Below, piece by piece: positions 1-7,867 of a DNA stretch of 64,000 nt (position 1 is its first letter; every line of letters starts with the position of its first letter). The notes under the pieces were generated by a model. That model did not search any database, had not been told where the DNA came from, and saw only the letters and a program-made list of their open reading frames with translations. The DNA is from Jatrophihabitans sp035642535. Its GTDB lineage: Bacteria; Actinomycetota; Actinomycetes; Mycobacteriales; Jatrophihabitantaceae. Where the stretch lies: the NCBI GenBank assembly GCA_035642535.1, contig DASQSE010000158.1, positions 1-64,000 on the forward strand. Direction: 5' to 3'. The translations under genes were made by a program, and so were the position numbers.

Positions 1-1135
1 CGCGATAGCGGTGGACATGGAGTCGGCGCCGATCGCGCGGGCGGCGCGCGCGCTGCCCGGACATCCGCCGGTGGCGGTCGTGCGCGTCGTCGTCGACACC
101 GTCGACACGCCGCTCGCCCGGCTGCGCACCCTCCCGGCCGGCGCCAAGGCGCTGGCCAATCTGCGCAAGGTGGGCGCACCGCTGCGCGCCTGGGCGGGGC
201 TCGCCGGGTCACGTCAGGTGTTACTCGCCGGCCCGCGCTCGTTCTGCGCCGGGGTGGAGCGGGCCATCGACATCGTCGAGTCCGCGCTGCGCCGCTACGC
301 GCACCCGATCTACGTGCGCCGCCAGATCGTGCACAACGCGCACGTCGTCGAGGATCTCCAGCGCCGCGGCGTCGTCTTCGTCGACGAGTTGGACGAGGTA
401 CCGGACGACACCACGGTGGTGTTCTCCGCGCACGGCGTCGCCCCGGCAGTGCGCGAAGAGGCAGCCCGCCGCGGCCTGAACGTCATCGACGCCACCTGCC
501 CGCTGGTCGCGAAGGTGCACACCGAGGCGCGCCGGTTCGTGGGCCGTGGCCGGCAGGTGCTCCTGGTCGGGCATGCCGGTCACGACGAGGTCGAGGGCAC
601 CCTCGGCCAGATGCCCGGGCGGATCACGCTCGTGCAGGACGCTGCCGAGGCCGAGACCGTCGAGGTCGAGGATCCCGAGCAGGTGGCATTCGTCCTGCAG
701 ACGACGCTCGGCATCGACGACGCCGCCACCACGGTCGCGACGCTGCGCCGCCGGTTCCCGACGATCGCCTCGTCACCGACCGACGACATCTGCTACGCCA
801 CCACGAACCGGCAGCGCGCGGTCACCGCGATGGTGCCCGAGTGCGATGTGCTGCTCGTGATCGGCTCGAACAACTCGTCCAACTCGCGGCGGCTCGTCGA
901 GGTCGCCGAGGCGCTGGGGACCCCGGCCCATCTCGTCGAGGACGCCACCGAGGTGCTGCCCGAGTGGCTGGCCGGCGCCCGCACGGTCGGCATCACGGCC
1001 GGGGCGTCCGCGCCCGCGCATCTGGTCGACGAGCTCGTCGGCACACTGCGTGCCCTCGGACCCATCGACGTCGACGAACGTGTCGTCACCACTGAAGATC
1101 TGACCTTCTCGCTACCAAAGGGAGTTGCTGGCTGA
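1..1135 (+). CDS. ispH: HpnG C-terminus fused to IspH (HMBPP reductase), 5' partial
   Basis: IspH reduces HMBPP to IPP and DMAPP with a [4Fe-4S] cluster, the last MEP-pathway step. Counting from the GTG at 11, the IspH domain starts near residue 68. Cluster cysteines are C79 (SFCAGV), C163 (DATCPLV) and C261 (DICYATTNRQ). The HN, SAHGV, GHxxHDEVEGT-like and SNNSSNS motifs are present. Residues 1-66, and the open frame running off the left edge (AIAVDMES), look instead like the C-terminus of a nucleoside-phosphorylase-type protein, as in hopanoid HpnG. No stop separates the two, so the GTG at 11 is probably not the true start and the gene is an in-frame HpnG-IspH fusion cut by the window. Its stop overlaps the hpnH start (TGATG). 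Confidence 0.9.
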   Translation, partial: AIAVDMESAPIARAARALPGHPPVAVVRVVVDTVDTPLARLRTLPAGAKALANLRKVGAPLRAWAGLAGSRQVLLAGPRSFCAGVERAIDIVESALRRYAHPIYVRRQIVHNAHVVEDLQRRGVVFVDELDEVPDDTTVVFSAHGVAPAVREEAARRGLNVIDATCPLVAKVHTEARRFVGRGRQVLLVGHAGHDEVEGTLGQMPGRITLVQDAAEAETVEVEDPEQVAFVLQTTLGIDDAATTVATLRRRFPTIASSPTDDICYATTNRQRAVTAMVPECDVLLVIGSNNSSNSRRLVEVAEALGTPAHLVEDATEVLPEWLAGARTVGITAGASAPAHLVDELVGTLRALGPIDVDERVVTTEDLTFSLPKGVAG

Positions 1136-2148
1136 TGCCAATACCTGTGCGCCAGAGCATGCGAATCGGCCGGTACCTGGCCGAGCAGAAGCTGCGCGGC
1201 CGGACGAAGTTTCCGCTCATCGTCGAGCTCGAGCCGCTGTTCGCCTGCAACCTGAAGTGCAACGGCTGCGGCAAGATCCAGCAGCCGCACGACGTGCTGC
1301 GCCAGCGCATGCCGGTCGAGCAGGCCGTGGCCGCGATCGAGGAGTGCGGCGCGCCGATGGTCTCGCTCGCGGGCGGCGAGCCGATGATGCACCCGCAGAT
1401 CGACGTGATGGTCGCCGAGCTCGTCAAGCGCAAGAAGTTCGTCTACCTCTGCACGAACGCCGAGCTGATCCGCAAGCGCTGGGACAAGTTCAACTTCAAG
1501 CCGTCCCCGTACTTCTCCTTTGCGATCCACATCGACGGGCTGCGTGAGCGGCACGACGCGTCGGTGTCGAAGGAAGGTGTATTCGACGAGGCGATCGCGG
1601 CAATCGCGTTCCTCAAGGAGAAGGGCTTTCGGGTCACGACGAACTCGACCTTCTTCAACACCGACACGCCGCAGACGATCATCGACGTGATGAACTTCCT
1701 CAACGACGAGGTCAAGGTCGACAGCATGATGCTCTCGCCGGCCTACGCGTACGAGAAGGCGCCCGACCAGGATCACTTCCTCGGCGTCACGGAGACGCGC
1801 GAGCTGTTCAAGAAGGCGTTCGCGAACGGCAACCGCAAGAAGTGGCGGCTGAACCACTCGCCACTGTTCCTCGACTTCCTCGAGGGCAAGATCGACTTCG
1901 ACTGCACCGCGTGGGCGATTCCGTCCTACTCGCTGCTCGGCTGGCAGAAGCCCTGCTACCTGATGGCGGACGGGTACGTGAAGACCTACAAGGAGCTGCT
2001 CGAGACCACCGATTGGGACGCCTACGGCCGCGGCCGTGACGCGCGCTGCAACAACTGCATGGCGCATTGCGGGTACGAGCCGACTGCGGTGCTCGCGACG
2101 ATGGGCTCGCTCAAGCAGTCGCTGCGGGCGATCCGCGAGCAGAGCTGA
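1135..2148 (+). CDS. hpnH: Adenosyl-hopene transferase HpnH (radical SAM)
   Basis: This 337-residue radical SAM enzyme attaches a 5'-deoxyadenosyl group to diploptene, giving adenosylhopane, the first step of extended (C35) hopanoid synthesis. The cluster motif CxxxCxxC is at C38, C42 and C45 (ACNLKCNGC). It is followed by the GGEP-type motif (SLAGGEPMMHP) and a C-terminal cysteine group (CNNCMAHCGYEP). Length and sequence fit the HpnH family well. The ATG overlaps the upstream ispH stop by one base, so the two are probably translationally coupled. The neighbouring HpnG-like sequence supports the hopanoid role, because HpnG acts on the HpnH product. Confidence 0.95.
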   Translation: MPIPVRQSMRIGRYLAEQKLRGRTKFPLIVELEPLFACNLKCNGCGKIQQPHDVLRQRMPVEQAVAAIEECGAPMVSLAGGEPMMHPQIDVMVAELVKRKKFVYLCTNAELIRKRWDKFNFKPSPYFSFAIHIDGLRERHDASVSKEGVFDEAIAAIAFLKEKGFRVTTNSTFFNTDTPQTIIDVMNFLNDEVKVDSMMLSPAYAYEKAPDQDHFLGVTETRELFKKAFANGNRKKWRLNHSPLFLDFLEGKIDFDCTAWAIPSYSLLGWQKPCYLMADGYVKTYKELLETTDWDAYGRGRDARCNNCMAHCGYEPTAVLATMGSLKQSLRAIREQS

Positions 2149-2167
2149 TCGGGTTCGTCCCGCTCGG

Positions 2168-3109
2168 ATGCGCCCGTTCCGATTTCTGGCGGACGTCGGC
2201 GAGATCGTTCCCGGTCCGGAGCTCGCTGCCCGCGCGCGCCGCGCCGAGCAGCTGGGCTACCACGCGGTCGTCGTTCCCGATCACCTGATCGGGCAGCTGT
2301 CCCCGACAGTGGCGATGGCGACGGTCGCGGCCGCGACGTCCACGTTGCGCATGTCGGCGTACGTGCTGAACAACGACCTGCGGCATCCGGCCGTGCTCGC
2401 CCAGGACCTCGCGAGCATCGACGTGCTGTCCGGCGGCCGGCTCGATGTCGCGATCGGGGCCGGCTGGAACAAGCCCGAGTACGACGCGATCGGGATGACG
2501 TTCGACCCGACGCCGATCCGGCAGGCCCGGCTGGCCGAATCCGTCACGGTGCTGAAGGGGCTGTTCAGCGGCGCCCCGTTCAGCTTCGCCGGCGAGCAGT
2601 ACACGATCACCGACTACGCCGCGCAGCCGGTGCCGGTGCAACGTCCGCACCCGCCGTTCTTCATCGGCGGCGGGGGTCGGCGCACGCTGACACTGGCCGG
2701 CCGGGAGGCAGACATCGTCGGGCTGGCGCCGCGCATCGGGCCGAACCGAAGGGTGGACGCCCGGTCGCTGACCTGGGTCGCGACGCGCGAGAAGATCGAC
2801 TGGGTACGCGAAGCCGCGGGTGACCGGTTCCCGTCCCTCGTGCTCAACATCTATCCGTCGGCGTGGCCCGTCACAGTCACCGACGACCTGCGGGCCGAGG
2901 CGCGCCGCGTCGTCGACGACCTGCGCGCACGCACCGGCGTCGAACTCACCGAGGACGACGTCATCGAGTCGCCGCACCTGTTCATCGGCTCCGTCGACCG
3001 GCTCGTCGAGAAGTTCCTGCAACTGCGCGAGGAACTCGGCATCTCCTCCATCCTGCTCGGCGAGATCGACGAGCTCACGCCGGTGCTGGAGCGGCTGTCC
3101 GGCCAGTGA
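2168..3109 (+). CDS. LLM-class F420-dependent oxidoreductase (TIGR03621-like)
   Basis: This 313-residue luciferase-like TIM barrel begins MRPFRFLADVGEIV. The body shows family features: LGYHAVVVPDHL, TLRMSAYVLNNDLRHPAVLAQ, SGGRLDVAIGAGWNKPEY and PFFIGGGGRRTLTLAGR. The N-terminus and length match the actinobacterial MSMEG_2516-type LLM subfamily, whose members are expected to use coenzyme F420; the substrate is unknown. The ATG at 2168 begins 19 bases after the hpnH stop, so it may be the last gene of that operon. No strong Shine-Dalgarno is visible. The frame stays open upstream into hpnH, but that part is not LLM-like. Confidence 0.85.
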   Translation: MRPFRFLADVGEIVPGPELAARARRAEQLGYHAVVVPDHLIGQLSPTVAMATVAAATSTLRMSAYVLNNDLRHPAVLAQDLASIDVLSGGRLDVAIGAGWNKPEYDAIGMTFDPTPIRQARLAESVTVLKGLFSGAPFSFAGEQYTITDYAAQPVPVQRPHPPFFIGGGGRRTLTLAGREADIVGLAPRIGPNRRVDARSLTWVATREKIDWVREAAGDRFPSLVLNIYPSAWPVTVTDDLRAEARRVVDDLRARTGVELTEDDVIESPHLFIGSVDRLVEKFLQLREELGISSILLGEIDELTPVLERLSGQ

Positions 3110-3110
3110 C

Positions 3111-4733
3111 CTATGGCAGCGTCGGCAGGAAGTGCGGCGGGTGGCGGACGTGCGTCGCCTGCTCCCATGCGTAGGCCAGCTTGATCAGCTCCGGCTCCGA
3201 CCACTTCCCCGCCATGAACGACACGCCGACCGGCAGCTCGGTCGAGTAGCCCGCAGGCACGGTGATGTTCGCGTAGCCCGAGATCGCGGCCGGGCTCGAC
3301 GAGCCGAGCAGGAAGGCGTCACCGTTCTGCAGATCGTTGACCCAGGCCGGCGAGTTCGTCGGCGCGATGATCGCGTCCAAGTTGTACTTCGCGAGCGTCT
3401 CGTCGACCGCGTGCTGCGCGATCGAGGTGGCGTCGTGGCGGGCCTTGATGTAGTCGGGGTCCGAGAGGCCGTCGGTGGCCTGTGCCTGTTCGAAGATCTC
3501 CTGCCCGAAGAACTGCAACTCCTGCGCGGCGTGCGCGTTGTTGAAGTCGATCAGATCCTGCAGCGTCTTCGGGTATCCGGGTGCGGTGTGCTCTTGCAGA
3601 TACTGCGCGATGTCGTGCTTGAACTCGAACAGCAGCGCGGTGAACTCGGGGTCGTACGCGGGCTCGATCGGGATGTTCGCGGGGTCGACGATCGTCGCGC
3701 CGAGCGAGCGCATCCGGTCGATGGCCTGCTCCATGATCGCGTCGGTCTCCGGGCTCACCCCGAAGTTGCCGCCGCCTCGCCAGACACCGATGCGTGCGCC
3801 GTCCAGCGCATGCGGGTCGAGGTACTTCGTGTAGTCGCTGGTCACGTGTCCGGGTTGCGCGGCCGTTGCCGGGTCGTCCGGATCTACGCCGGTCATCGCA
3901 CCCAGGACGACCGCCGCGTCGGTGACGTTGCGCGCGATCGGCCCCGCGGTGTCCTGCTCGGCCGAGATCGGAACGATGCCGGAGCGGCTGGCAAGCCCCA
4001 GGGTTGGCTTGATGCCGACGTCGCCGTTCGCGCCGGATGGGCAGACGACGGAACCGTCGGTCTCGGTGCCGACCGCCACCGTCGCGAGGTCCGCCGCGGC
4101 CGCGACGCCCGAACCCGAACTCGAACCGCACGGGTTCCGGTCGAGGACGTACGGGTTGTTGGTCTGGCCGCCGACCCCGCTCCAGCCGCTGGACGACGGG
4201 GCCGATCGGAAGTTCGCCCACTCGGACAGATTCGCCTTGCCCAGGATGAGCGCGCCGGCAGCTTCGAGGCGTTGCACGATGAACGCGTCGGGCGGCGTGC
4301 TGCCGGCCAGCGCCAGCGAGCCGGCGGTCGTCGGCATGCCGGTCGTGTCGATGTTGTCCTTGACGATGATCGGGATGCCGAGCAGCGGCTCGCGCACGCC
4401 CGCGCGGCGCTCCCGATCGGCGAGCCGGGCCTCGGCCAGGGCCTGCGCGTTCACCGTGATCACCGCGTGCAGCGCCGGATTGAGCTTCGCGATGCGATGA
4501 ACGTAGAACTGCACCAGCTGCACCGACGTCAACCGGTGCCGGTTCATCAGCGCCTCGAGCCGCGGAATCGTCGTGCTGTCGACGTTGATGCCGGCCACCC
4601 GAGTGGAGCTGATGCGGCCCTGCGCATGCAGGCTCGGTGGCGCGGCCAGTGCGGCAGGCGTCGCCACGGCGCAGGCGCAGATCCCGGCAATCGCGATCGC
4701 CCAAACTGGACGCCTGTTCCGCATGCGACGCAT
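3111..4733 (-). CDS. Secreted amidase-signature hydrolase
   Basis: This 540-residue amidase-signature enzyme hydrolyses a C-N amide bond of unknown substrate. It has an N-terminal Sec signal (basic MRRMRNRR, hydrophobic stretch to about residue 29, ALAAPP). The Ser-cisSer-Lys triad is visible: K125 in IIVKDNIDTTG, the cis-Ser near S204 in CGSSSGSG, and nucleophile S228 in TETDGSVV. The spacings (79 and 24) match the family. The closest general type is the secreted, plant-peptide-amidase-like group common in Actinobacteria, not GatA, since no gatB or gatC is nearby. It lies convergent with the LLM gene and divergent from the MFS gene. Confidence 0.88.
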   Translation of the reverse strand: MRRMRNRRPVWAIAIAGICACAVATPAALAAPPSLHAQGRISSTRVAGINVDSTTIPRLEALMNRHRLTSVQLVQFYVHRIAKLNPALHAVITVNAQALAEARLADRERRAGVREPLLGIPIIVKDNIDTTGMPTTAGSLALAGSTPPDAFIVQRLEAAGALILGKANLSEWANFRSAPSSSGWSGVGGQTNNPYVLDRNPCGSSSGSGVAAAADLATVAVGTETDGSVVCPSGANGDVGIKPTLGLASRSGIVPISAEQDTAGPIARNVTDAAVVLGAMTGVDPDDPATAAQPGHVTSDYTKYLDPHALDGARIGVWRGGGNFGVSPETDAIMEQAIDRMRSLGATIVDPANIPIEPAYDPEFTALLFEFKHDIAQYLQEHTAPGYPKTLQDLIDFNNAHAAQELQFFGQEIFEQAQATDGLSDPDYIKARHDATSIAQHAVDETLAKYNLDAIIAPTNSPAWVNDLQNGDAFLLGSSSPAAISGYANITVPAGYSTELPVGVSFMAGKWSEPELIKLAYAWEQATHVRHPPHFLPTLP

Positions 4734-4787
4734 CGGCCACCTCCGGCATAACGCACGATATGAAGCTCACGCTGCGCCAACTCGGCG

Positions 4788-6026
4788 ATGCTGTCAACGG
4801 CTTGGAACCCAGCGCCGACCGCGGGAATGGCCCGGCGCACGGTGAGCTTGGAAACCGTAGTGATCCCATCGACCCAACGAGCGCCGGCGTATCGCCGCGA
4901 TCGCGTGACCTGGGCGTCGTTCGGCGTACTGCTCGCGTTCGGGGTGCTCAACGCCGGTCTGGGGCCGGCCCTGCCGTATCTGCGACATGTCGAGCACGTC
5001 GGCTATCTCGGCGGCGTGCTGCACCAGGTTGCGTTCGCGATCGGCGGTGGACTGGCGGGCCTGCTCATCGCCCGCGCGCCGCGCATGCCGCCGCGCACGC
5101 TGGTCATCCGCGGCGGGCTGCTCGGGGCCGCGCTGGCCTGGCTCGCGGTCGGCTACGGCAACCGGCTGCCGGTGACGGCGGCCGGCGCGTTCGCGGTGAG
5201 CTTCCTGGGCACCGCGGCGCTGATCCGGGTGTGGGCAGTGCTCGCCGACGAGCACGGCGAGCGGCGCGCCGTTGCGATGTCCGAGGGCGAGGTGGCGGTC
5301 AGCCTCGGCGGAGTGGTCAGTCCGCTGCTCGTCAGCGTCGCAGCCGGCAGCGCGCTCGACTGGCACGGCGCGTTCCTGTTCGCGTCCGTGGTGGTCGCCG
5401 TCGCCGTGTCGGTGACGATGCCGGTGCGGCTGCCACCTGCGTTGCCCGGCCGGGCGGCCGGTCCGGACATCGTGGCCGGCGACCGGCGACGCCTACCGCC
5501 CACGCTCGTCATCGTGTTCGCCATCGTCGGCCTCGAGTTCGCACTGTCCTTCTGGCTGGCCAGCTATCTCGGCGAGGATGTCGGGATGCGCCGCTCCGAC
5601 GCCGCCGCGATGGTCAGCGCGCTGTACCTGGCGAATCTCGTTGGCCGACTGGTGGCCGGGCGGCTCGCGCACACCGTCGCGGCGTCTCGCCTACTCGGCG
5701 GAGCGCTCGCAGTTGCGCTGCTCGGCCTGCCCGTGCTGCTGGCGGCCACCGGTGCCGTCGTCGCGCTCGTCGGGCTGGCGATCGCGGGCATCGGCATCGG
5801 GGCGACGTTCCCGCTCACCTCCGCGCTGCACGTCGCGGCGAGCCCGCACAGCGCGGACGGCGCCATCGGCCAGGTGCTCGCGGTGGCGTCGATCGGCCAG
5901 ATCGCCGGGCCGGTCGTCGTGGCCGCACTCGCGCAGCAATTCGGGCTGCGCACCGGCATGGTGACCCTCGTCGCGCTGACCCTGCTGGCCGCCGCGGCGC
6001 TGCGATGGCAGCTCGGACGGCTATGA
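4788..6026 (+). CDS. MFS transporter
   Basis: A roughly 400-residue major facilitator with about 12 hydrophobic segments. The first begins WASFGVLLAFGVLNAGLGPALPYL, and arginine-rich loops lie between segments (RAPRMPPRT, DEHGERRAVAMSEGE). The substrate cannot be inferred. The start is uncertain: the ATG at 4788 lacks a Shine-Dalgarno, as does the ATG at 4827, while a GTG at 4860 is preceded by GGAAA at a good distance. The stop TGA (6024-6026) lies in ATGAGC, the left boundary of the repeat element at 6023. The downstream SDR starts with the same ATGAGC. Confidence 0.82.
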   Translation: MLSTAWNPAPTAGMARRTVSLETVVIPSTQRAPAYRRDRVTWASFGVLLAFGVLNAGLGPALPYLRHVEHVGYLGGVLHQVAFAIGGGLAGLLIARAPRMPPRTLVIRGGLLGAALAWLAVGYGNRLPVTAAGAFAVSFLGTAALIRVWAVLADEHGERRAVAMSEGEVAVSLGGVVSPLLVSVAAGSALDWHGAFLFASVVVAVAVSVTMPVRLPPALPGRAAGPDIVAGDRRRLPPTLVIVFAIVGLEFALSFWLASYLGEDVGMRRSDAAAMVSALYLANLVGRLVAGRLAHTVAASRLLGGALAVALLGLPVLLAATGAVVALVGLAIAGIGIGATFPLTSALHVAASPHSADGAIGQVLAVASIGQIAGPVVVAALAQQFGLRTGMVTLVALTLLAAAALRWQLGRL

Positions 6027-6178
6027 GCGGAGGGCGGCCGCGATGACGGCTGGACTGACGAGCAGCGCAGGCGCGAGGAACGAGCGCCGAGCAGCGCAGG
6101 CGCGAGGAACGAGCGCCGAGCAGCGCAGGAGGGAAGCCGCCATCTCCAGCGGCCGACCGGAGCGAACGAGGTGGTGTC
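6023..6178 (+). repeat. MIRU-like interspersed repeat, copy 1
   Basis: This 156-bp element begins at ATGAGC, which contains the MFS stop, and ends just before the next ATGAGC, the SDR start. It consists of a 37-bp head, two 29-bp tandem units (6060-6088 and 6089-6117) and a 61-bp tail starting with a third, partial unit. A near-identical 130-bp copy with one unit lies at 13125-13254. The head encodes M-S-G-G-R-P-R-stop, whose TGA overlaps another ATG (ATGACGG). The tail ends in GAGGTGG shortly before the SDR ATG, a possible ribosome-binding site. Confidence 0.85.
6060..6117 (+). repeat. 29-bp tandem repeat, 2 units
   Basis: Two identical 29-bp units (starting GAGCAGCGCAGGCGCGAGG) lie head to tail inside the repeat element. 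The start of a third unit follows and diverges into GGAGGGAAGCC. The copy at 13.1 kb has one such unit, so unit number varies between loci. Confidence 0.9.
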
Positions 6179-6880
6179 ATGAGCACCCGTGAGCCGGTAG
6201 CTGTCGTCACCGGCGGCAACCGCGGCATCGGACTCGAGGTCTGCCGGCAACTCGCGGACCTCGGTTACCGGACCGTGCTCGGCGCGCGCGACGCGGAGAA
6301 GGGACGCAGGGCCGCCGCGGCACTCGGGAGCTCTGGACGGGTCGTAGCGACGCAGCTCGACGTCTCGGACGACGCGAGCGTGACCGCGGCCGCCGACTGG
6401 GTGACGAACCGGTTCGGACGCTGCGACGCGCTGATCAACAACGCCGCCATCCACTACGACACCTGGCAGCGCGCGACGAGTGCGGACCTATCGGTCGTCC
6501 GGGAGGCGATCGAGACCAATCTGCTCGGTGCCTGGCGCACTGCCCTCGCCTTCCTGCCGTTGCTGCGTGCAGCGCCGCACGCGCGCATCGTCAACGTGTC
6601 GAGCGAGGGCGGCTCGCTCGCGAGCATGGCGGGCGGCACGCCGGCGTACAGCGTGAGCAAGGCCGCGCTGAACGCGCTGACCCGCACGCTCGCCGGTGAG
6701 TTGCGCCGCACCGGGATCCTCGTCAACGCGATCTGTCCGGGCTGGACGGCGACCGACATGGGCGGCTCCGCCGGACGGCCGGTCCGCGAGGGCGCGGCCT
6801 CGGTCGTCTGGGCCGTGACGTTGCCCGACGACGGGCCGACCGGCGGCTTCTTTCGCGACGGCAGGCCGGTGCCGTGGTGA
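6179..6880 (+). CDS. Short-chain dehydrogenase/reductase (SDR)
   Basis: This 233-residue NAD(P)-dependent oxidoreductase shows classical SDR motifs: the TGGNRGIG dinucleotide loop (residues about 11-18), NNAA, the catalytic Ser in VNVSSEGG, YSVSK as the active-site YxxxK, and ICPGWTATDMGG after the catalytic region. The GARD after strand 2 suggests NADP(H) preference, which is inference. The C-terminus is short (GGFFRDGRPVPW), typical of carbonyl-reductase-like members. The ATG lies at the right edge of the repeat element. Before insertion, the start would have overlapped the MFS stop as ATGA, so the two genes were probably coupled. Confidence 0.88.
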   Translation: MSTREPVAVVTGGNRGIGLEVCRQLADLGYRTVLGARDAEKGRRAAAALGSSGRVVATQLDVSDDASVTAAADWVTNRFGRCDALINNAAIHYDTWQRATSADLSVVREAIETNLLGAWRTALAFLPLLRAAPHARIVNVSSEGGSLASMAGGTPAYSVSKAALNALTRTLAGELRRTGILVNAICPGWTATDMGGSAGRPVREGAASVVWAVTLPDDGPTGGFFRDGRPVPW

Positions 6881-6898
6881 ACCGAGTCGCCCCGGACC

Positions 6899-7834
6899 TC
6901 ACGACGCCGGCGCGGCGAGTGTCGCCACCAACCAGGCCAGTGACCGCGGCGCGTCGTGCGAGATGACCGGCGCGCTGCCCGGGTCGACGACCCGGGTCGC
7001 GGCGTCGTCGGTGTCCGCGAGATCCCACAGGTAGCCGGCGTGCCCGTAGCAGGGGGACAGGTAGTCGACGCGCTGCGCAGCCGGCAGTCCCAGCGCCGAT
7101 TGCGCGGGCATGAAGTCGCAGCCGGCGCTGGAGCCGGCGACCGTCCATTGGGTGCCGCCCGCGGCCTGCGGATCGCGGGCGTGCGCGGTGAGCTCCGCGA
7201 TGAACCGCGAGTCGGTCGCGAATTGGTCGCACTCGACGAAGTGCCCCCCGCAGAACGCGATGTTGGAGGCGGTCGTCCCGTACCCGAGGTGCGGCGTCGA
7301 CAACGTCACCGCGCGCGGCACGAAAAGGCGGGGCGGGAAGCGCGGGTCGTGCTGCGCGACGCGATACAGCAGATCGCGGATGACGAGCCCGCCCATCGAG
7401 ACGCCCACCAGGTCGACGGGCGTGCTCTGAGCCGAGTAGCTGTCGTAGACGAACCAGCCAAGGTCGTGCGCGAGCTGATCGATGCTCGTGTTCTGGTCGT
7501 AGTGCACCCGCGGCCGGGCATCGGTGATCGTCGCCGTCGCCCCCGCAGGGGCGTGCGCGCCATACCCGGTGACGTCGACGCCGTCCGTGTCGCACGCGTA
7601 GTAGCTCACGGGCAGCAACGGCCCGGTCCAGTCCGCGTTCGAGAGCTCGAGGTACGCGCCGCCCCAGATGTTGTGCGTGACGTCGTTGCCCGGGCAGGAC
7701 GCGCCCGAGTAGCCGTGGACGAACACCACCGGCGTGGCCTTCGCAGCGGAGTCGACCGTGGTGCCGCCGCCGGTGACGGGCGTGGTGCCGCAGGCTGCGA
7801 GCAGCAGCGCCACTGCGACAATCGTCAACCGCAC
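6899..7834 (-). CDS. Lipoprotein alpha/beta-hydrolase (esterase/lipase)
   Basis: A 311-residue secreted hydrolase. The GTG start gives VRLTIVAVALLLAACGTT, a short signal with lipobox LAAC, so it is probably a membrane-anchored lipoprotein. After a short linker comes VVFVHGYSG (oxyanion-hole HG), then the nucleophile elbow GVSMGG. Cysteines (SCPG, YACD, FCGG, ECDQ, GCDF, PCYG) suggest disulfides. The fold resembles secreted triacylglycerol lipases; the substrate is unknown. The frame is open far upstream over the divergent acyl-CoA ligase, but only this part has lipase features. The divergent spacer (7835-7867) is only 33 bp. Confidence 0.8.
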   Translation of the reverse strand: MRLTIVAVALLLAACGTTPVTGGGTTVDSAAKATPVVFVHGYSGASCPGNDVTHNIWGGAYLELSNADWTGPLLPVSYYACDTDGVDVTGYGAHAPAGATATITDARPRVHYDQNTSIDQLAHDLGWFVYDSYSAQSTPVDLVGVSMGGLVIRDLLYRVAQHDPRFPPRLFVPRAVTLSTPHLGYGTTASNIAFCGGHFVECDQFATDSRFIAELTAHARDPQAAGGTQWTVAGSSAGCDFMPAQSALGLPAAQRVDYLSPCYGHAGYLWDLADTDDAATRVVDPGSAPVISHDAPRSLAWLVATLAAPAS

Positions 7835-7867
7835 ATCTAGTCCAACGAACGACCTAGTGTCTGTGTA

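Noticed and set aside
2820..4751. 643-codon plus-strand frame opposite the amidase
   Set aside because: The minus strand carries a signal peptide and a full amidase triad; the plus frame has only Arg/Ser-rich sequence.
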